A DNA stretch of 64,000 nucleotides from Cladocopium goreaui (GCA_947184155.2 CAMXCT020006748.1:186001-250000), one strand, 5' to 3'. Shown: positions 39,790 through 51,785, numbered from the stretch's first letter. The notes: generated by a model from the letters alone, not told the origin. Program-made: numbers and translations.

Positions 39790-39804
39790 CCAACTTGGCT
39801 CAAG
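39790..39804 (+). promoter_or_regulatory. Possible relic of the dinoflagellate spliced leader
   Basis: The 15 bases CCAACTTGGCTCAAG match the last 15 of the conserved dinoflagellate spliced leader (CCATTTTGGCTCAAG) at 13 positions, with the final 10 identical. The match fades further 5'. It lies 42 bases before the ATG at 39847. Spliced-leader relics upstream of genes are known in dinoflagellates and mark reintegrated cDNA. A chance match of this quality in a window this size is unlikely but not excluded. Confidence 0.4.
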
Positions 39805-39846
39805 TCCATCAGTTGCAGGGTCTTTTTCGCCTCACCAGTTGCGGTC

Positions 39847-42800
39847 ATGGCCTTAGTTTCACCCTGGCACCCTGTGCTGCCAGCGCTGCCGGCCGCGCCA
39901 GCCTCGAGCTCGACTTCCAGAGCCTCCAGGGCCTCCGGAGCCCCGGTCAGAGCGGCTGCGGGGCTGGGCGTGGCGGCTGGGTGCGTGGCAGGGCGCGTCA
40001 GGCGGAGCCATGTTCTGAGGAGAGCAACTTGGCTCCGGATATTCTGGTGTAACATCCAGAGTGCCATGATTTGGACCCATATCCACATGGCAGGGTTTGG
40101 AAGTTATGATTTTGGGGTCTGGTTTTTGATGGGTTGAACATGGGACACCGTGACATAATGATTTAGATTGATTTAGTGGAGGTCAGTGGGGGTTGATAAT
40201 TCATTTCTTCTGTTGCAAGAGGCTGCAAGGGGACATGAGATGTTTGTTTCAGCGGGGGGTTCATTGACATTATCAAAGCATCGACAGTAAGCAAAAACAC
40301 ACACACACCATGGCCATCCCTGAGGCTTTAGTGATTTCATTGGATGTACAAAGACTTTCGTTCAGGGAAAAAATCCATCGATGGTGTTACTGTATCTCAC
40401 GTTTCGCGTGTTTGCTGAATCTCATCCATTTCCAGTCCCTGCAGTCCTGAGATGAATGTCCAAGTACCCAAATGAGCTATGTTTGGATCATTGCATTTGA
40501 CCATATTTTTACCTGCAAATACTCTTTACATCTCTTTACACTCCCTAAAATTAGGTAACCAACTTACCAGCTGCATGGGATGGGGATTCCCATGGATTTC
40601 CCATGGATTTGCAGGTGCGCCCTGAGCTCAGCAAGCGGGAGCAACCGCAGCTGGCGGAACTGGAAGCCGATACAACGAACGAGGTGCTGCCCTATGCACA
40701 GCCCCAGGACAATCAGGAGAGCGGTGACCCACTTGCTATCACTTGATATTTCAGGTATGGAATACACATGGAGATCACACACACACACACGCGCATATCA
40801 TATACTCTATGTATATACATTTATATGAGGGCGCAATTTCATTCTTTTAAAGTGAAAGTGTAGTGATTCATGATGATACAGCTCTATAAAAAAGATATAA
40901 AAAGTGATTCGCACGCTGTTGCATTTCTGTATGCATTGTACATGTGACATTCAAGGCGGGAAGAGCCATCTCTTGCTAGGCATTTATTTTCGAAACATTT
41001 TATGGTGGGACGGTTAAAGGGGAGTTTATTTCAAATTGTTGCAGATATGTGGCAGATGATGTTTGTTACTTGATTGCATAAAGTCATTGCTTCAAAATCA
41101 CCCTATATATAACTTTGTTATTGTGGCTTTGTTTATGCAATGTTACAGTTAGTCGTGCCTAAAATTTGGAAATCATCGTAAATAGCTGGGGAGCACTTGA
41201 TTTGAAAAGTCGTGCCTTTTAGTAAAACGCATAGGAATTGCAATGTTTTGTTGGATTTGGTCTTTGGAATAGTTTTTTGTTAATAAACCTGCGATTAGGT
41301 TGTGTTTAGTTAGCATCAAGAGTAACCTTTTCCATACCGAGTCAAACTGGATGTGAGTGTAGCGATTAGTTGGTGTTTCTATCTTTTTCTTTCCAGTGTG
41401 TTCAATGTCTCGGGTTATTTTGGCGGTGCTGGCTGCTACTGCTGAGCCTCGTGTACCAACCTACCTACCTACCTATCTATCTATCTATCTATCTAACTAC
41501 CTAGGGTGCAACTGTAGACGGATTTTTGCGAACATTTGATACATACGCGATTCCATGGTGTTTTAAGATTTGGGCATGACTTAGGCATAAGTTTCTTGAA
41601 ACAGCGATTCCATGGTGATCTACTAGCAAGTTTTGACCCAGGCATGAGTTAGGCATGAGTTTGTCGTTTGACCGTAACTTGTGTTAACTTGTATTTTCTT
41701 TTTGTTTGAACTAGCTGCAAGCACTAATTTAGATGAGTTGAGACCATGGACTGCCACTCCGCCCCACAGGAATCTATCCAGTGGCCCAACGTGTTGGATC
41801 CTATGAAGCGGCAAGCGGATTTATCGCGCGAAACGGGCGACGGTGAAACTTGGCGGCAGAATTTTCGCGGCAAACGTGACTCGCCTGCAGATTTGAGGAT
41901 TTTCAGTTGGTTAGGTTTGAACAAATTGAAATTGCTTCTTCAGGCACACCCCATGGCACTCGCTGGCAGAGAGAGCAGGTGGCATCATGAAACCCTAGGA
42001 AACTGAAGATGTAGATTTGCTATTTTTTAGTTCGGTGCAACATTGGGTGAAGTTGGGGTTGCGCGAATGATTCACCAGACTGGGGAATATCCAGGGATGT
42101 CCCATCATGAACAGCCGAAGCTCCAGAACGAATTGTCAGTATATAATTACATAGTTGTATTATACTGTCTATATAGAGAGGGAAAGCAGATAGAATATTT
42201 TTTCCCGCATCTCAGACGGATCCACTTAATTGGAGCCAATTTGCAGGTTGAACATATCTCACAAGTCCTGCAAATCCGAAACAGAAAACATCCTGGTCCT
42301 TTGCAAGAGCAACTCATCATCTTTATCGCCCTAGAGTTAGCTATACCCACTTAGCCATACTTAGCCATTCTCGTGCAACATCCTACCACTCTCATCAATT
42401 CTCATCATGTTTCCACTTCTCCACAGATATTCTTCCAGTTGCCACTTTTGGTGTCCCATCATGTCCCATCCATGTTCGTCCAGGGACTCAGAGGCTGATT
42501 CCACTCTTCCAATATGTCTCCCAGCGTGGAATTCATGGTTTAAATGGCAAGATCAAACAAAAACATGTGGCCCAAAATGGTCCATTTTTTCCCCCAATCC
42601 CACCTCGAGAAATCCTCAAGAGTTGTCCTAGCTTGGCTCCACCATCGCTGAGGTGAACAAGCCGTGCGCTCCCTGATGCAATCCTTCCTGCGGATGCAGG
42701 ACCCTTTGCGTATCATCCGTTTCGGCATTGAGCACCCCGAGGGTGATGGACGAGGTCAATTGGAAACACGGAACTTCCGGCGGTGCCAAAATTAAAAAGC

Positions 42801-45800
42801 GATGGTGATTTCGTATGCCATAACTCACTGTATAGGTGTCATGGGTTTAAATATGTTTACATGCTCATATATTTCATACGGAATTGTTGATCGCAATTTA
42901 TAGGATAAAACCATTGTTACACCCCAAAGGCTGCTAACCAAATCCCGATGGCAAGGAAAAGATTGGCAACCAACCACAACAACTCACTGATTATTATCAT
43001 CTCCTGGCATTGTTCTATGGTAACTGAGAGGGCCTTTAGTCATAAGGCTTCCATAGGTTATCATTTCCATCAGCTTCCTATGCACTTCCCATTCTGGAAG
43101 TGCTTAAGTCCAAATTTTGGTTGGTCAAATCCCCCCAAAAAAGTATTTGGCTTGCCATCACCGTTTTTGGTTTCTTATATCCATTGACATCCGGATTTTG
43201 GTTGGTTTGAAAGTTATGTTGGTTGGTTCAATCCTCGTTTTGATTGCTACGATCATCCCTCCAATTCACATAGACCCTGCCTTCAGTCGGCTTTTAGAAG
43301 ATTCGTGTGCACTACAAATTGGCCAAGTTTCATCAAGTTTTAGGGTCTATGTGAATTTGCGGGAGGGTATGATTACACACACACACATAGTCACACAAAT
43401 ACATATATATATATATATGTGACTATATATATATATGATATATGATGAATATATATATATATAAATATTTATTTATTTATTTATTCCCCACAACTTTGTG
43501 TGGGGTTCTTGTTTTTGATTCTGTATCCCGAGCCTCCTCCTCCTTCTCCTCCGCCCCTGCTCCGCCGCCACTTTGTCACACAACAACTTTCACACATCAT
43601 CTCTCACACACATCTTTGTCAACCACCATCTCTCACACACATCTTTGTCAACCACCATCTCTCACACACATCTTTGTCAACCACCATCTCTCACACACAT
43701 CTTTGTCAACCACCATCTCTCACACACATCTTTGTCAACCACCATCTCTCACACACATCTTTGTCAACCACCATCTTTCACACACATCTTTGTCAACCAC
43801 CATCTCTCACACACACATCTTTGTCCACTACCATCATCTCTCACACACATATTTGTCCACTACCATCTCTCACACACATCTTTGTCAACCACCATCTTTC
43901 ACACCACCATCTCTCACACACATCTTTGTCAACCACCATCTTTCACACACATCTTTGTCAACTGGCAGGCGTGGCACTTGGCGACATCCACCTTCGTTTG
44001 CTGTCTCAGGCGTGGCACTTGGAGACAGCCACCTTGGTTTCGCGTGGCAGGCGTGGCACTTATGGCACTGGGCTGGCTCTGGTGGCGCGCTTGGGCGCGC
44101 TTGGTCGCCGGTGACGCCGCGGTACTTTGCGTGGCAGGCGTGGCAGGCGTGGCAGGCGTGGCACTTAGCGAATCCACCTTCGTTTCACGTGGCAGGCGTG
44201 GCACTTGGAGACATCTACCTTGGTTTTGCGTGGCAGGCGTCACTTTTGGCACTGGGCTGGCTCTGGTGGCGCGCTTGGGCGCGCTTGGTCGCCGGTGACG
44301 CCGCGGTACTTTGCGTGGCAGGCGTGGCACTTGGCGACATCCACCTTCGTTTCACGTGCTAGGCGTGGCGCTTGGAGACATCTACCTTCGTTTTGCGTGG
44401 CAGGCGTGGCACTTATGGCACTGGGCTGGCTCTGGTGGCGCGCTTGGGCGCGCTTGGTCGCCCGTGGCAGGTGTGGCACTTGGCGACATCCAACGGCCAG
44501 GCGTGGCACTTGGAGACATCTACCTTGGTTTTGCGTGGCAGGCTTGGCACTTATGGCACTGGGCTGGCTCTGGTGGCGCACTTGGGCGCGCTTGGTCGCC
44601 GGTGACGCCGCGGCACTTTGCGTGGCAGGCGTGGCACTTGGCGACATCCACCTTCGTTTCAACGTGGGAGGCGTGGCACTTGGAGACATCTACCTTGTTT
44701 TTGCGTGGCAGGCGTGGCACTTATGGCACTGGGCTGGTTCTGGTGGCGCGCTTGGGCGCGCTTGGTCGCCGGTGACGCCGCGGTACTTTGCGTGGCAGGC
44801 GTGGCACTTGGCGACATCCACCTTCGTTTCACGTGCTAGGCGTGGCGCTTGGAGACATCTACCTTGGTTTTGCGTGGCAGGCGTGGCACTTATGGCACTG
44901 GGCTGGCTCTGGTGGCTCTGGTGGCTGGCACCACTTTGTCACACACCACCTTTCACACACCATCTTTGACACACCATCTTTCACACACAGCTTTGTCACA
45001 CACCATCTTTCACACGCCATCTTTGGCGCACCATCTTTGTAACACACCATCTTTGTAACACACCATCTTTCACACACCTTCTTTCACACACCATCTTGGT
45101 ATCACACCATCTTTCACACCATCTTTCACACACCATCTTTCACACACCTTCTTTTACACCCAACTTTGTCACACACCATCTTTGACACACCATCTTTCAC
45201 ACACCCCTTTGTCTCACACCATCTTTCGCCACTTCCACACACCATCTTTGTCACACACCATCTGTCACACACATCTTTGTCACACACCATCTTTGGCACA
45301 CCATCTTTCACACTACTTTGTCACACACCATCTTTCACACACAAGTTTTTTACACTCTCTCTTTCACACAGAACTTTCACCCACACCATCCTTCACACAC
45401 CACTTTGTCACACACCATCTTTCACGACACCATCTTTCACACATAACTTTGTCACACACCATCTTTGGCACACCATCTTTCACACACCGCTTTGTTACAC
45501 ACCATCTTTCGCAAACCAACTTTGTCACACTCATTTTTTTCACACACACCATCTTTCACACCCAACTTCGTCACCCACCATCTTGACACACCATCTTTCA
45601 CACACCAGTTTGCCACCCACCATCTTTGACACACCATCTTTCACACAACTTTGTCACACTCCAGCTTTCACACACCATCTTTTTCACACACCATCTTGGT
45701 CACACACCATCTTTCACACACCATCTTTGACACACCATCTTTGACACACCCTCTTTCACACACAATCTTTCCAACACACCCTCTTTCACACACCATCTTT

Positions 45801-48800
45801 GTAACACACCACTTTGTCACACACCATCTTTCACACACACCATCTTTCACACCATGTTTTACAGACAACTTTGTCACATGCTCTCTTTCACACAACTTTC
45901 ACACACACCATCTTTCACACACAACTTTGTCACACACAACTTTGTCACACACAACATCTTTCTTCGTCACACACCATCTTTCACATACAACTTTGTCACC
46001 ACAACTTTGTTTTACTTGTCGGTCCTCCACCACATGCTTTGTCTTTCCTTCTTTCCCCGTCCCCGCTACAACACTTGGTGCTCATTATTGGAAGAAGCTG
46101 CCTTGTGGGGTTACCCGGTCCTTTAGTTTAAATAACCATTACAAATGTTGCTGAACATTGGCGTCAGGCTGGGCGGCGGTGGCCTTGTGTCGTTTGAACA
46201 AGACCGCGGAAGCGGCGAAGCTGGCGGCCGGCCCTGATGGGCAGACGCCCTGTGGTTACCAGACCTTGAGACACTCGGGCGATCGGAAGAGGCTGATTGG
46301 TTGGAAGTTGGAAGGTAAAAGAAGTGAACTAGATATTAAGCCTTAGGCATAAGCCACCAAAAAACCATGAAACACCAAAGGATTTAACATGTTCGAACAT
46401 GTTTCAACATGAAAACTAGGGAGTTCACTTTTTTTTAAACCAGAAAAGTAATGAAAAAATGGAGGTTTCAACAACAATCGTGAGGAATGGAAAGTTTATG
46501 GAACACAAACAACCACGATACAACCAACAATCTGATCTTGCGCTATCTCTTACACTGGGATCGACCCACCAAAATATGGCGGATCGATAGGGGGGGATGA
46601 TCCAACTGGTGGCCTTGGTGACATGTTTGAACTTTGAACTCTGAGTTTGAAGTGTCGAATAATGTCCCAACCTTTTGGGGTGAAACCAGGGAGCAGTGGT
46701 CAAATAACATAGATGGAAACTATGTAGATGCTGATTGCTTGATGGGAACCTTAATCGTCAAATTTGTGATCAGGACACCGCCGTGATAATGTTTGGGTTA
46801 CATTGCATCCTACATTCATGTGGGTTCAGATGGTTCAGTCCCATCGGTCATCGGCCACCCAACCATTGATGTTTGCTTATGATTTGATTGAAGACAACAA
46901 GCTACAGGCACCACGGGTTTTTGTTGCAAAATCTCCATTGACCAGCCTTTACCTGTACATCAAGTATGTGCACAAAAAAAATTCTCTGTGCAGACTCCGG
47001 CCCGAGATTTTTTTCAAGGCAATGTAGTTTTTGGGTCATTTACGGTTTTTGTTTGGACAGATGCTTCAAGTCAACATTTCTTTGCCTAGCGGGCGCAGTG
47101 AGAAGCTGTCACTCCCAGAGTCTTCCAAAGTAGGAGACTTGAGGACTTTGGCCCAGAAAGCTTTTAGGCAGGGTTTTTTGAGGCTTGTCATGTCGGACGG
47201 GCGTCTCCTGGCTGATCCACAGGAATCTTTACAGACTGCCGGCATTCAAGAAGGAGACACCCTAGCGGCTTTTGCGCTTCAGGCAAGGGTGGCTGCAACA
47301 AAGAAATTATGCAGGAATATAACAGGAGCCTTTGCTTTGTGGTGCCAAGGATGCGACAGAATACTCACTTGGGGTCATCAACAAAATGGTGGTGACAGCT
47401 CTGCAGTCCAACATCAGCTCAGGAATGTGCAGCAGGTTCAGGCCACATTCGGTGCATTTGCCGCGATCTTGTCAGATGGATCGGTAATTACTTGGGGCAA
47501 TCCACAAAGAGGTGGTGACAGTTCTGTTGTCCAGCATCAGCTCAGGAATGTGCAGCAGGTTCAGGCCTCAATGGGTGCATTTGCTGCGATCTTGTCAGAT
47601 GGATCGGTGATTACTTGGGGCAATCCACAAAGTGGTGGTGACAGCTCTGCAGTCCAACATCAGCTCAGGAATGTGCAGCAGGTTCAGGCCACAAACACTG
47701 CATTTGCCGCGATCTTGTCAGATGGATCGGTGATTACTTGGGGCAATCCACAAAGTGGTGGTGACAGCTCTGCTGTCCAGCATCAGCTCAGGAATGTGCA
47801 GCAGGTTCAGGCCGCAATGGGTTCATTTGCTGCGATCTTGTCAGATGGATCGGTGATTACTTGGGGCAATCCACAAAGTGGTGGTGACAGCTCTGCAGTC
47901 CAACATCAGCTCAGGAATGTGCAGCAGGTTCAGGCCACAAACACTGCATTTGCCGCGATCTTGTCAGATGGATCGGTGATTACTTGGGGCAATCCACAAA
48001 GTGGTGGTGACAGCTCTGCTGTCCAGCATCAGCTCAGGAATGTGCAGCAGGTTCAGGCCGCAATGGGTTCATTTGCTGCGATCTTGTCAGATGGATCGGT
48101 GATTACTTGGGGCAATCCACAAAGTGGTGGTGACAGCTCTGCAGTCCAACATCAGCTCAGGAATGTGCAGCAGGTTCAGGCCACAGCCGTAGCCGGGTCA
48201 TTTGCTGCGATCTTGTCAGATGGATCAGCGATTTCTTGGGGCAATCCACAAAGTGGTGGTGACAGCTCTGCAGTCCAACATCAGCTCAGGAATGTGCGGC
48301 AGGTGCAGGCCACAACCGATGCATTTGCTGCGATTCTATCAGATGGATCTGTGATTACTTGGGGCAGTCCACAACATGGTGGTGACAGCTCTGCAGTCCA
48401 ACATCAGCTCAGGAATGTGCAGCAGGTCCAGGCCACAGCAGGAGCCGGGTCATTTGCTGCGATCTTGTCAGATGGATCGGTGATTACTTGGGGCAGTCCA
48501 CGAAATGGTGGTGACAGCTTTGCAGTCCAACATCAGCTCAGGAATGTGCAGCAGGTTGAGGCCACATTCGGTGCATTTGCCGCGATCTTGTCAGATGGAT
48601 CGGTGATTACTTGGGGCAATCCACAATGTGGTGGTGACAGCTCTATTGTCCAGCATCAGCTCAGGAATGTGCAGCAGGTTCAGGCCTCAATGGGTGCATT
48701 TGCTGCGATCTTGTCAGATGGATCGGTGATTACTTGGGGCAATCCGCAAGGTGGTGGTGACAGCTACGCAGTCCAACATCAGCTCGAGTTTCTGTAGCCA

Positions 48801-49616
48801 AAGGCCTGCATCATTGAGCCTCAATCAAACCTTCATCATCTTGGATGTGTTACCTCTATGCCTTGAAATCCCTGAAAGACACCACCATTACAGCCACGCA
48901 ATCCTGCCGAAAATGTCCTTCGTGCAGGGTCTTGGCCTTTCTGTCCTCCACCAGGGTGACTTCTCCTAGACATCACTGATTACATTCGGTTGCTGGATCC
49001 AGCACCTGTGCCATGGCATGCAACCTCCAACTAGTACCTGTGGAAATCTCCACTTAGTTGGCACCCTCCCTAAACTGAGATCCCAGTTTCCGGATCCTGA
49101 CCAATTATATAGGCCCAAAAGATTCTATCACTGGCTGGTGGCAAGAGCACATGTGACATGTGTTTTTCTCAACCTTTCCTGGGAAGATGATCCCACTTGA
49201 CTCATATTCTTGGGATGAGTTGAAACCACAAGCCAGACAACAAAGATGTGGTTTTTGTCAATGTGTCGGTCGGAAACTTCCAACATGTCCACAGATACCT
49301 CCAGTTTAGGCATTTGAAACAGCCGTTTAATTAGTTGAGGTATTTCATTTCCGTTACCACCAAAAAGATCAAGAAAACCATGAAAAACAATTTTCCACTA
49401 TCTTGGCAGGATTTTCTTTATCTTGTTGGATCTCTTGCCCCTCCGGTCTCTTTTGACCACGCGGCCTGCCAAGGATATGTGGCGCATGCCTGTGCAAAGG
49501 TGGGAGCAGTGGAAGCCGCCTACCATTTGTCGGGCCTACAGCAGAAATGCGGCCGCACCAAATATATCACTGCGGCTCGGCCCTTGCTGCGTTCTTTAAA
49601 AAAACGCCTCCAATGA
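39847..49616 (+). CDS. Unidentified multi-exon protein, possibly organelle-targeted, nested in GH2 intron
   Basis: Proposed exons: 39847 to about 40000 (MALVSPWHPVLPALPAAPAS, then an Ala/Ser/Arg-rich stretch like a transit peptide), 40615-40723 (VRPELSKREQPQLAELEAD...), 41770-41838 (IYPVAQRVGSYEAASGF, tentative), 42653-42742 (EQAVRSLMQSFLRMQDPLRI, then IRFGIEHPE), 46168 to about 46235 (WAAVALCRLNKTAEAAKLA) and 49410-49616 (AACQGYVAHACAKVGAVEAA ... LLRSLKKRLQ, then TGA). Phases agree where both ends are fixed. Acceptors are AG-G. The helical, Ala-rich final exon vaguely recalls helical-repeat proteins, but no family is assigned. A GT at 49500 is in phase to splice to 51786, so this gene and the EngB gene could be one; the GC-rich sequence up to the TGA favours a separate end. 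The exon 1 donor is not fixed. Confidence 0.5.
41455..41505. repeat. (CTAC/CTAT)n microsatellite
   Basis: About 11 tetranucleotide copies, intronic. Nothing else was recognised between this and the tentative exon at 41770. Confidence 0.9.
43575..43965. repeat. 29-bp tandem array (TCTCACACACATCTTTGTCA)
   Basis: About 13 copies of a 29-bp unit with ACCACCATC as spacer; starts at 43621 and 43650 illustrate the period. Because 29 is not a multiple of 3, three different + frames stay open and encode the same Ser-His-Thr-rich repeat, which argues against selection on one protein frame. It lies in the intron 42743-46167. Confidence 0.92.
43966..44935. repeat. GC-rich GGCAGGCGTGGCACTT repeat block
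   Basis: Short units GCGTGGCAGGCGTGGCACTT and a higher-order unit containing GGCACTGGGCTGGCTCTGG, GGCGCGCTTGGGCGCGCTTG and GACGCCGCGGTACTTTGCGT recur, with GGCACTGGGCTGG at about 44063, 44251, 44418, 44556, 44727 and 44897. Long open frames exist on both strands and in all + frames. It is far more GC-rich than the flanking introns. Non-coding repeat is the safest call. Confidence 0.88.
44936..46010. repeat. Irregular (CACACACCATCTTT) repeat block
   Basis: Many degenerate copies of CACACACCATCTTTCACACA and CACACAACTTTGTCACACAC with variable spacing. It appears to be a decayed relative of the 29-bp array on the other side of the GC-rich block. The Ser-His-Thr-Ile-Phe-rich frames are repeat translations. 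It ends shortly before the exon at 46168. Confidence 0.88.
47061..48797 (+). CDS. Ubiquitin-like domain plus RCC1-repeat protein, single exon
   Basis: A 578-residue frame from ATG at 47061 to TAG. Residues 1-76 (MLQVNISLPSGRSEKLSLPE, a VGDLRTLAQKAF helix, and SLQTAGIQEGDTLAAFALQ) form a ubiquitin-like fold. Twelve tandem RCC1-type units of about 41 residues follow, each with FAAILSDGSVITWG and GGDSSAVQHQLRNVQQVQA; the first unit is divergent (FALWCQGCDRILTWG). Such proteins, often labelled HERC-like, form large families in Symbiodinium-type dinoflagellates. No HECT ligase domain is present, so a binding or scaffold role is more likely than ubiquitin transfer. The ATG follows TTTGGACAG, so it may instead be an internal exon; an in-frame ATG also occurs at 47031. 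It has no introns, unlike its neighbours, and lies inside an intron of the surrounding gene. Confidence 0.88.
   Translation: MLQVNISLPSGRSEKLSLPESSKVGDLRTLAQKAFRQGFLRLVMSDGRLLADPQESLQTAGIQEGDTLAAFALQARVAATKKLCRNITGAFALWCQGCDRILTWGHQQNGGDSSAVQHQLRNVQQVQATFGAFAAILSDGSVITWGNPQRGGDSSVVQHQLRNVQQVQASMGAFAAILSDGSVITWGNPQSGGDSSAVQHQLRNVQQVQATNTAFAAILSDGSVITWGNPQSGGDSSAVQHQLRNVQQVQAAMGSFAAILSDGSVITWGNPQSGGDSSAVQHQLRNVQQVQATNTAFAAILSDGSVITWGNPQSGGDSSAVQHQLRNVQQVQAAMGSFAAILSDGSVITWGNPQSGGDSSAVQHQLRNVQQVQATAVAGSFAAILSDGSAISWGNPQSGGDSSAVQHQLRNVRQVQATTDAFAAILSDGSVITWGSPQHGGDSSAVQHQLRNVQQVQATAGAGSFAAILSDGSVITWGSPRNGGDSFAVQHQLRNVQQVEATFGAFAAILSDGSVITWGNPQCGGDSSIVQHQLRNVQQVQASMGAFAAILSDGSVITWGNPQGGGDSYAVQHQLEFL
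48798..49409. other. No gene recognised
   Basis: Between the RCC1 frame and the next exon at 49410. No conserved coding, RNA gene or clear repeat was seen; it probably holds the 3' UTR of the RCC1 gene and intron sequence. Confidence 0.5.
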
Positions 49617-50079
49617 AGACCTCAGGTCTAGTGTTGATACTTATGATACTTGGGGGAAGGAATTGCAGTGTTTTTGTGGTAAACAAGAAGAAGGGACACA
49701 CACACAATATATGTATATTAATTAAAAACCTTCTTTTAATAAATGCATATATTATTATATTAGTTTGTTTTTGCGATTATATATATATATAATCCCCGTG
49801 GCAATTTCCACTCTAGAACTGGTGAACCTGTGCATAGTTTAAACGAAATTCTTAATGTATTGGAATTTTAAAATTGATGTCAGGCTAGTCATTTTATTGT
49901 TGGGGGGTTGGGCTAAGCATTTTATTGTAAAGGTAAATCCTGATGATTTTTAACATGTTAAAATTCCATTCTCATTTTATTGCAAAAAAAGTTTGCTTGG
50001 AGCATTTTATTGCAGAATGGAACCAGTGTTTTTCCAGGATCTTTTTATATCGATGTTATTGGGCATGTCATTTTAGACC

Positions 50080-50350
50080 AGCGAATTTTAAGGAATTTGA
50101 AGGAATTCTAAGGAATTTTAAGGAATATTAAGGAATTTTAAAGGAATTATAAGGAATATTAAGGAATTTTAAAGGAATTATAAGGAAATTTAAGGAATTT
50201 AGAGAGTTTTAAGGAATTTTAAGGAACCTTAGAGGAATTTTAAGGAATTTAAAGGAATTTGACGGAATGTTTTTAAATTTTAAAGGATATTTAAGGAGTT
50301 TTTTGGAATCTTAAGGGATTTAAAGGATTTTTAAGGAATGTTAAGGAATT
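50080..50350. repeat. AAGGAATTTT degenerate tandem array
   Basis: About 25 copies of (T)TAAGGAATTT(T)A with many one-base changes. It lies between the stop at 49616 and the first EngB-gene exon found. Confidence 0.92.
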
Positions 50351-51354
50351 GCCACGAAAGAATGCCACCGTATTTTGTTGCTTTGGAATGCTATTAAAAA
50401 AAAAAACACGCTAAATATTTGGGCACTTTCTCTCTAAAATACCCCTATCTAAAATGGATTTCCTGACCTCTTTTTAAAGATGCGTTTCTGAGGGTCTTCA
50501 AAATTGGATGAAATTGGATGATGTTGGATGCACATTCAAGCATGAATTTGGTGGCAAGGCATTTTATTGCAGAGCCAGTTTTCATTGTTTTTGTGCATTT
50601 TAAAGCCTGAGGCCTATGCACAAAAGTTAGACCGCTCTAAAACTCCTGCACAGCTTCACATAATGAATTGTCACCCCGATTATATATATATACATATATT
50701 ACTTGAGATTAATCATACATTTATCTATATTTACAACAATAATAACGTATTCACATACGCATTACTATTTATATATATATATACATGTACACACATATAT
50801 ATATACATATACATATCTATATCTATCTATCTATCTATATATATATATATTATACTTATCTATATTATAAGCAGCAAAAGCAGGGCGTCCAAGATTGGCC
50901 ATAGCTTGGTCAGATGGATTGGTTCGATGGAAAAAGTCAACTGACCTCAAACTGACATCGAAAATTAAAAACGGCTCAGTGGTAATAGCCTTCTGATGGT
51001 TACCCAGATTTACTTCCCTAAAGACCAAACCGTAGCCGACCTCATTGGGCAATCAGTCATTCCCATATATTCATATTATAGATTTGTCGGAAGATTTGCG
51101 AGTTTGAAATCATTCTGCAGTCAGCTACGCTGCATGTGCCAACTTCAGGGAAGCCCTTGGGTGCTTACTGACCCAATTTCGATGGTCACACTGTAATAGC
51201 CACCAGTCAGCCCAAGATGGTTGCCAGCCTTTCCCATACGCTCTATGAGCGGCCTGTTGGCCTACATGAATGATATTGCATGGAAGGTGGAATTTCGCAG
51301 TAGCGAATACATCATACCAGCAAGATTTTGCTAGCGTAATTTTGTATTTTTGCA

Positions 51355-51725
51355 ATGGTTAGACAGATAGATCAAAAATCAGATAGAGCAGATAGACCAG
51401 ATAGGGCAGATAGATCAGATAGTTTACATAAATGAGACAGATAAGATAGGTAGGATAGAAAAGCTAGGTGAGGTATGTAAGATAGATATGATGTTTGTAA
51501 GATAAATAGGTCAGGTGCCTTATGTCAGATAGATTAAGATAGGTAAGATAGATACAATAAATAAGACGAGATAAACAAGGCAGATAAGGTAGATCAGATA
51601 GGTACAGTAATAATATTGGATTGAAATCTCATTTAGATTTCGATTTGGATAATATCAGATTAGATGTCGAATACATAGATTAGACTAGACTAGACTAGAC
51701 TGGATAGATAGATGATACGATAGGG
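51355..51725. repeat. GATAGA-type degenerate tandem array
   Basis: Irregular GATAGATCA, GATAGGTAA and GATAAGGTA units, and TAGACTAGACTAGACT near 51683. No coding. It immediately precedes the tentative exon at 51786. Confidence 0.9.
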
Positions 51726-51785
51726 CAACGTGTCTATATCCCAACCCTTGAATCTGCTTCGCTGTCAATCAATCACCGCCCTCAG

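Noticed and set aside
39603..40088. 161-codon minus-strand frame with EALEALEVELEAG
   Set aside because: It overlaps the proposed first exon of the nested + strand gene; its protein-like look can be explained as the shadow of an Ala/Ser/Arg-rich, GC-rich exon. Not fully excluded.
43442..44969. 306-, 254- and 241-codon frames rich in Ser-His-Thr and Trp-His-Leu
   Set aside because: They are translations of tandem repeats, open in several frames at once; no domain and no credible start context.
45166..46131. 192- and 167-codon SHTIFHTP-type frames
   Set aside because: Degenerate CACACACCATCTTT repeat; the same peptide pattern appears in more than one frame.
47024..47045. GTAGTTTTTGGGTCA upstream of the RCC1 gene, faintly like the spliced leader
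   Set aside because: It needs gaps and several mismatches and lacks the diagnostic GGCTCAAG end.
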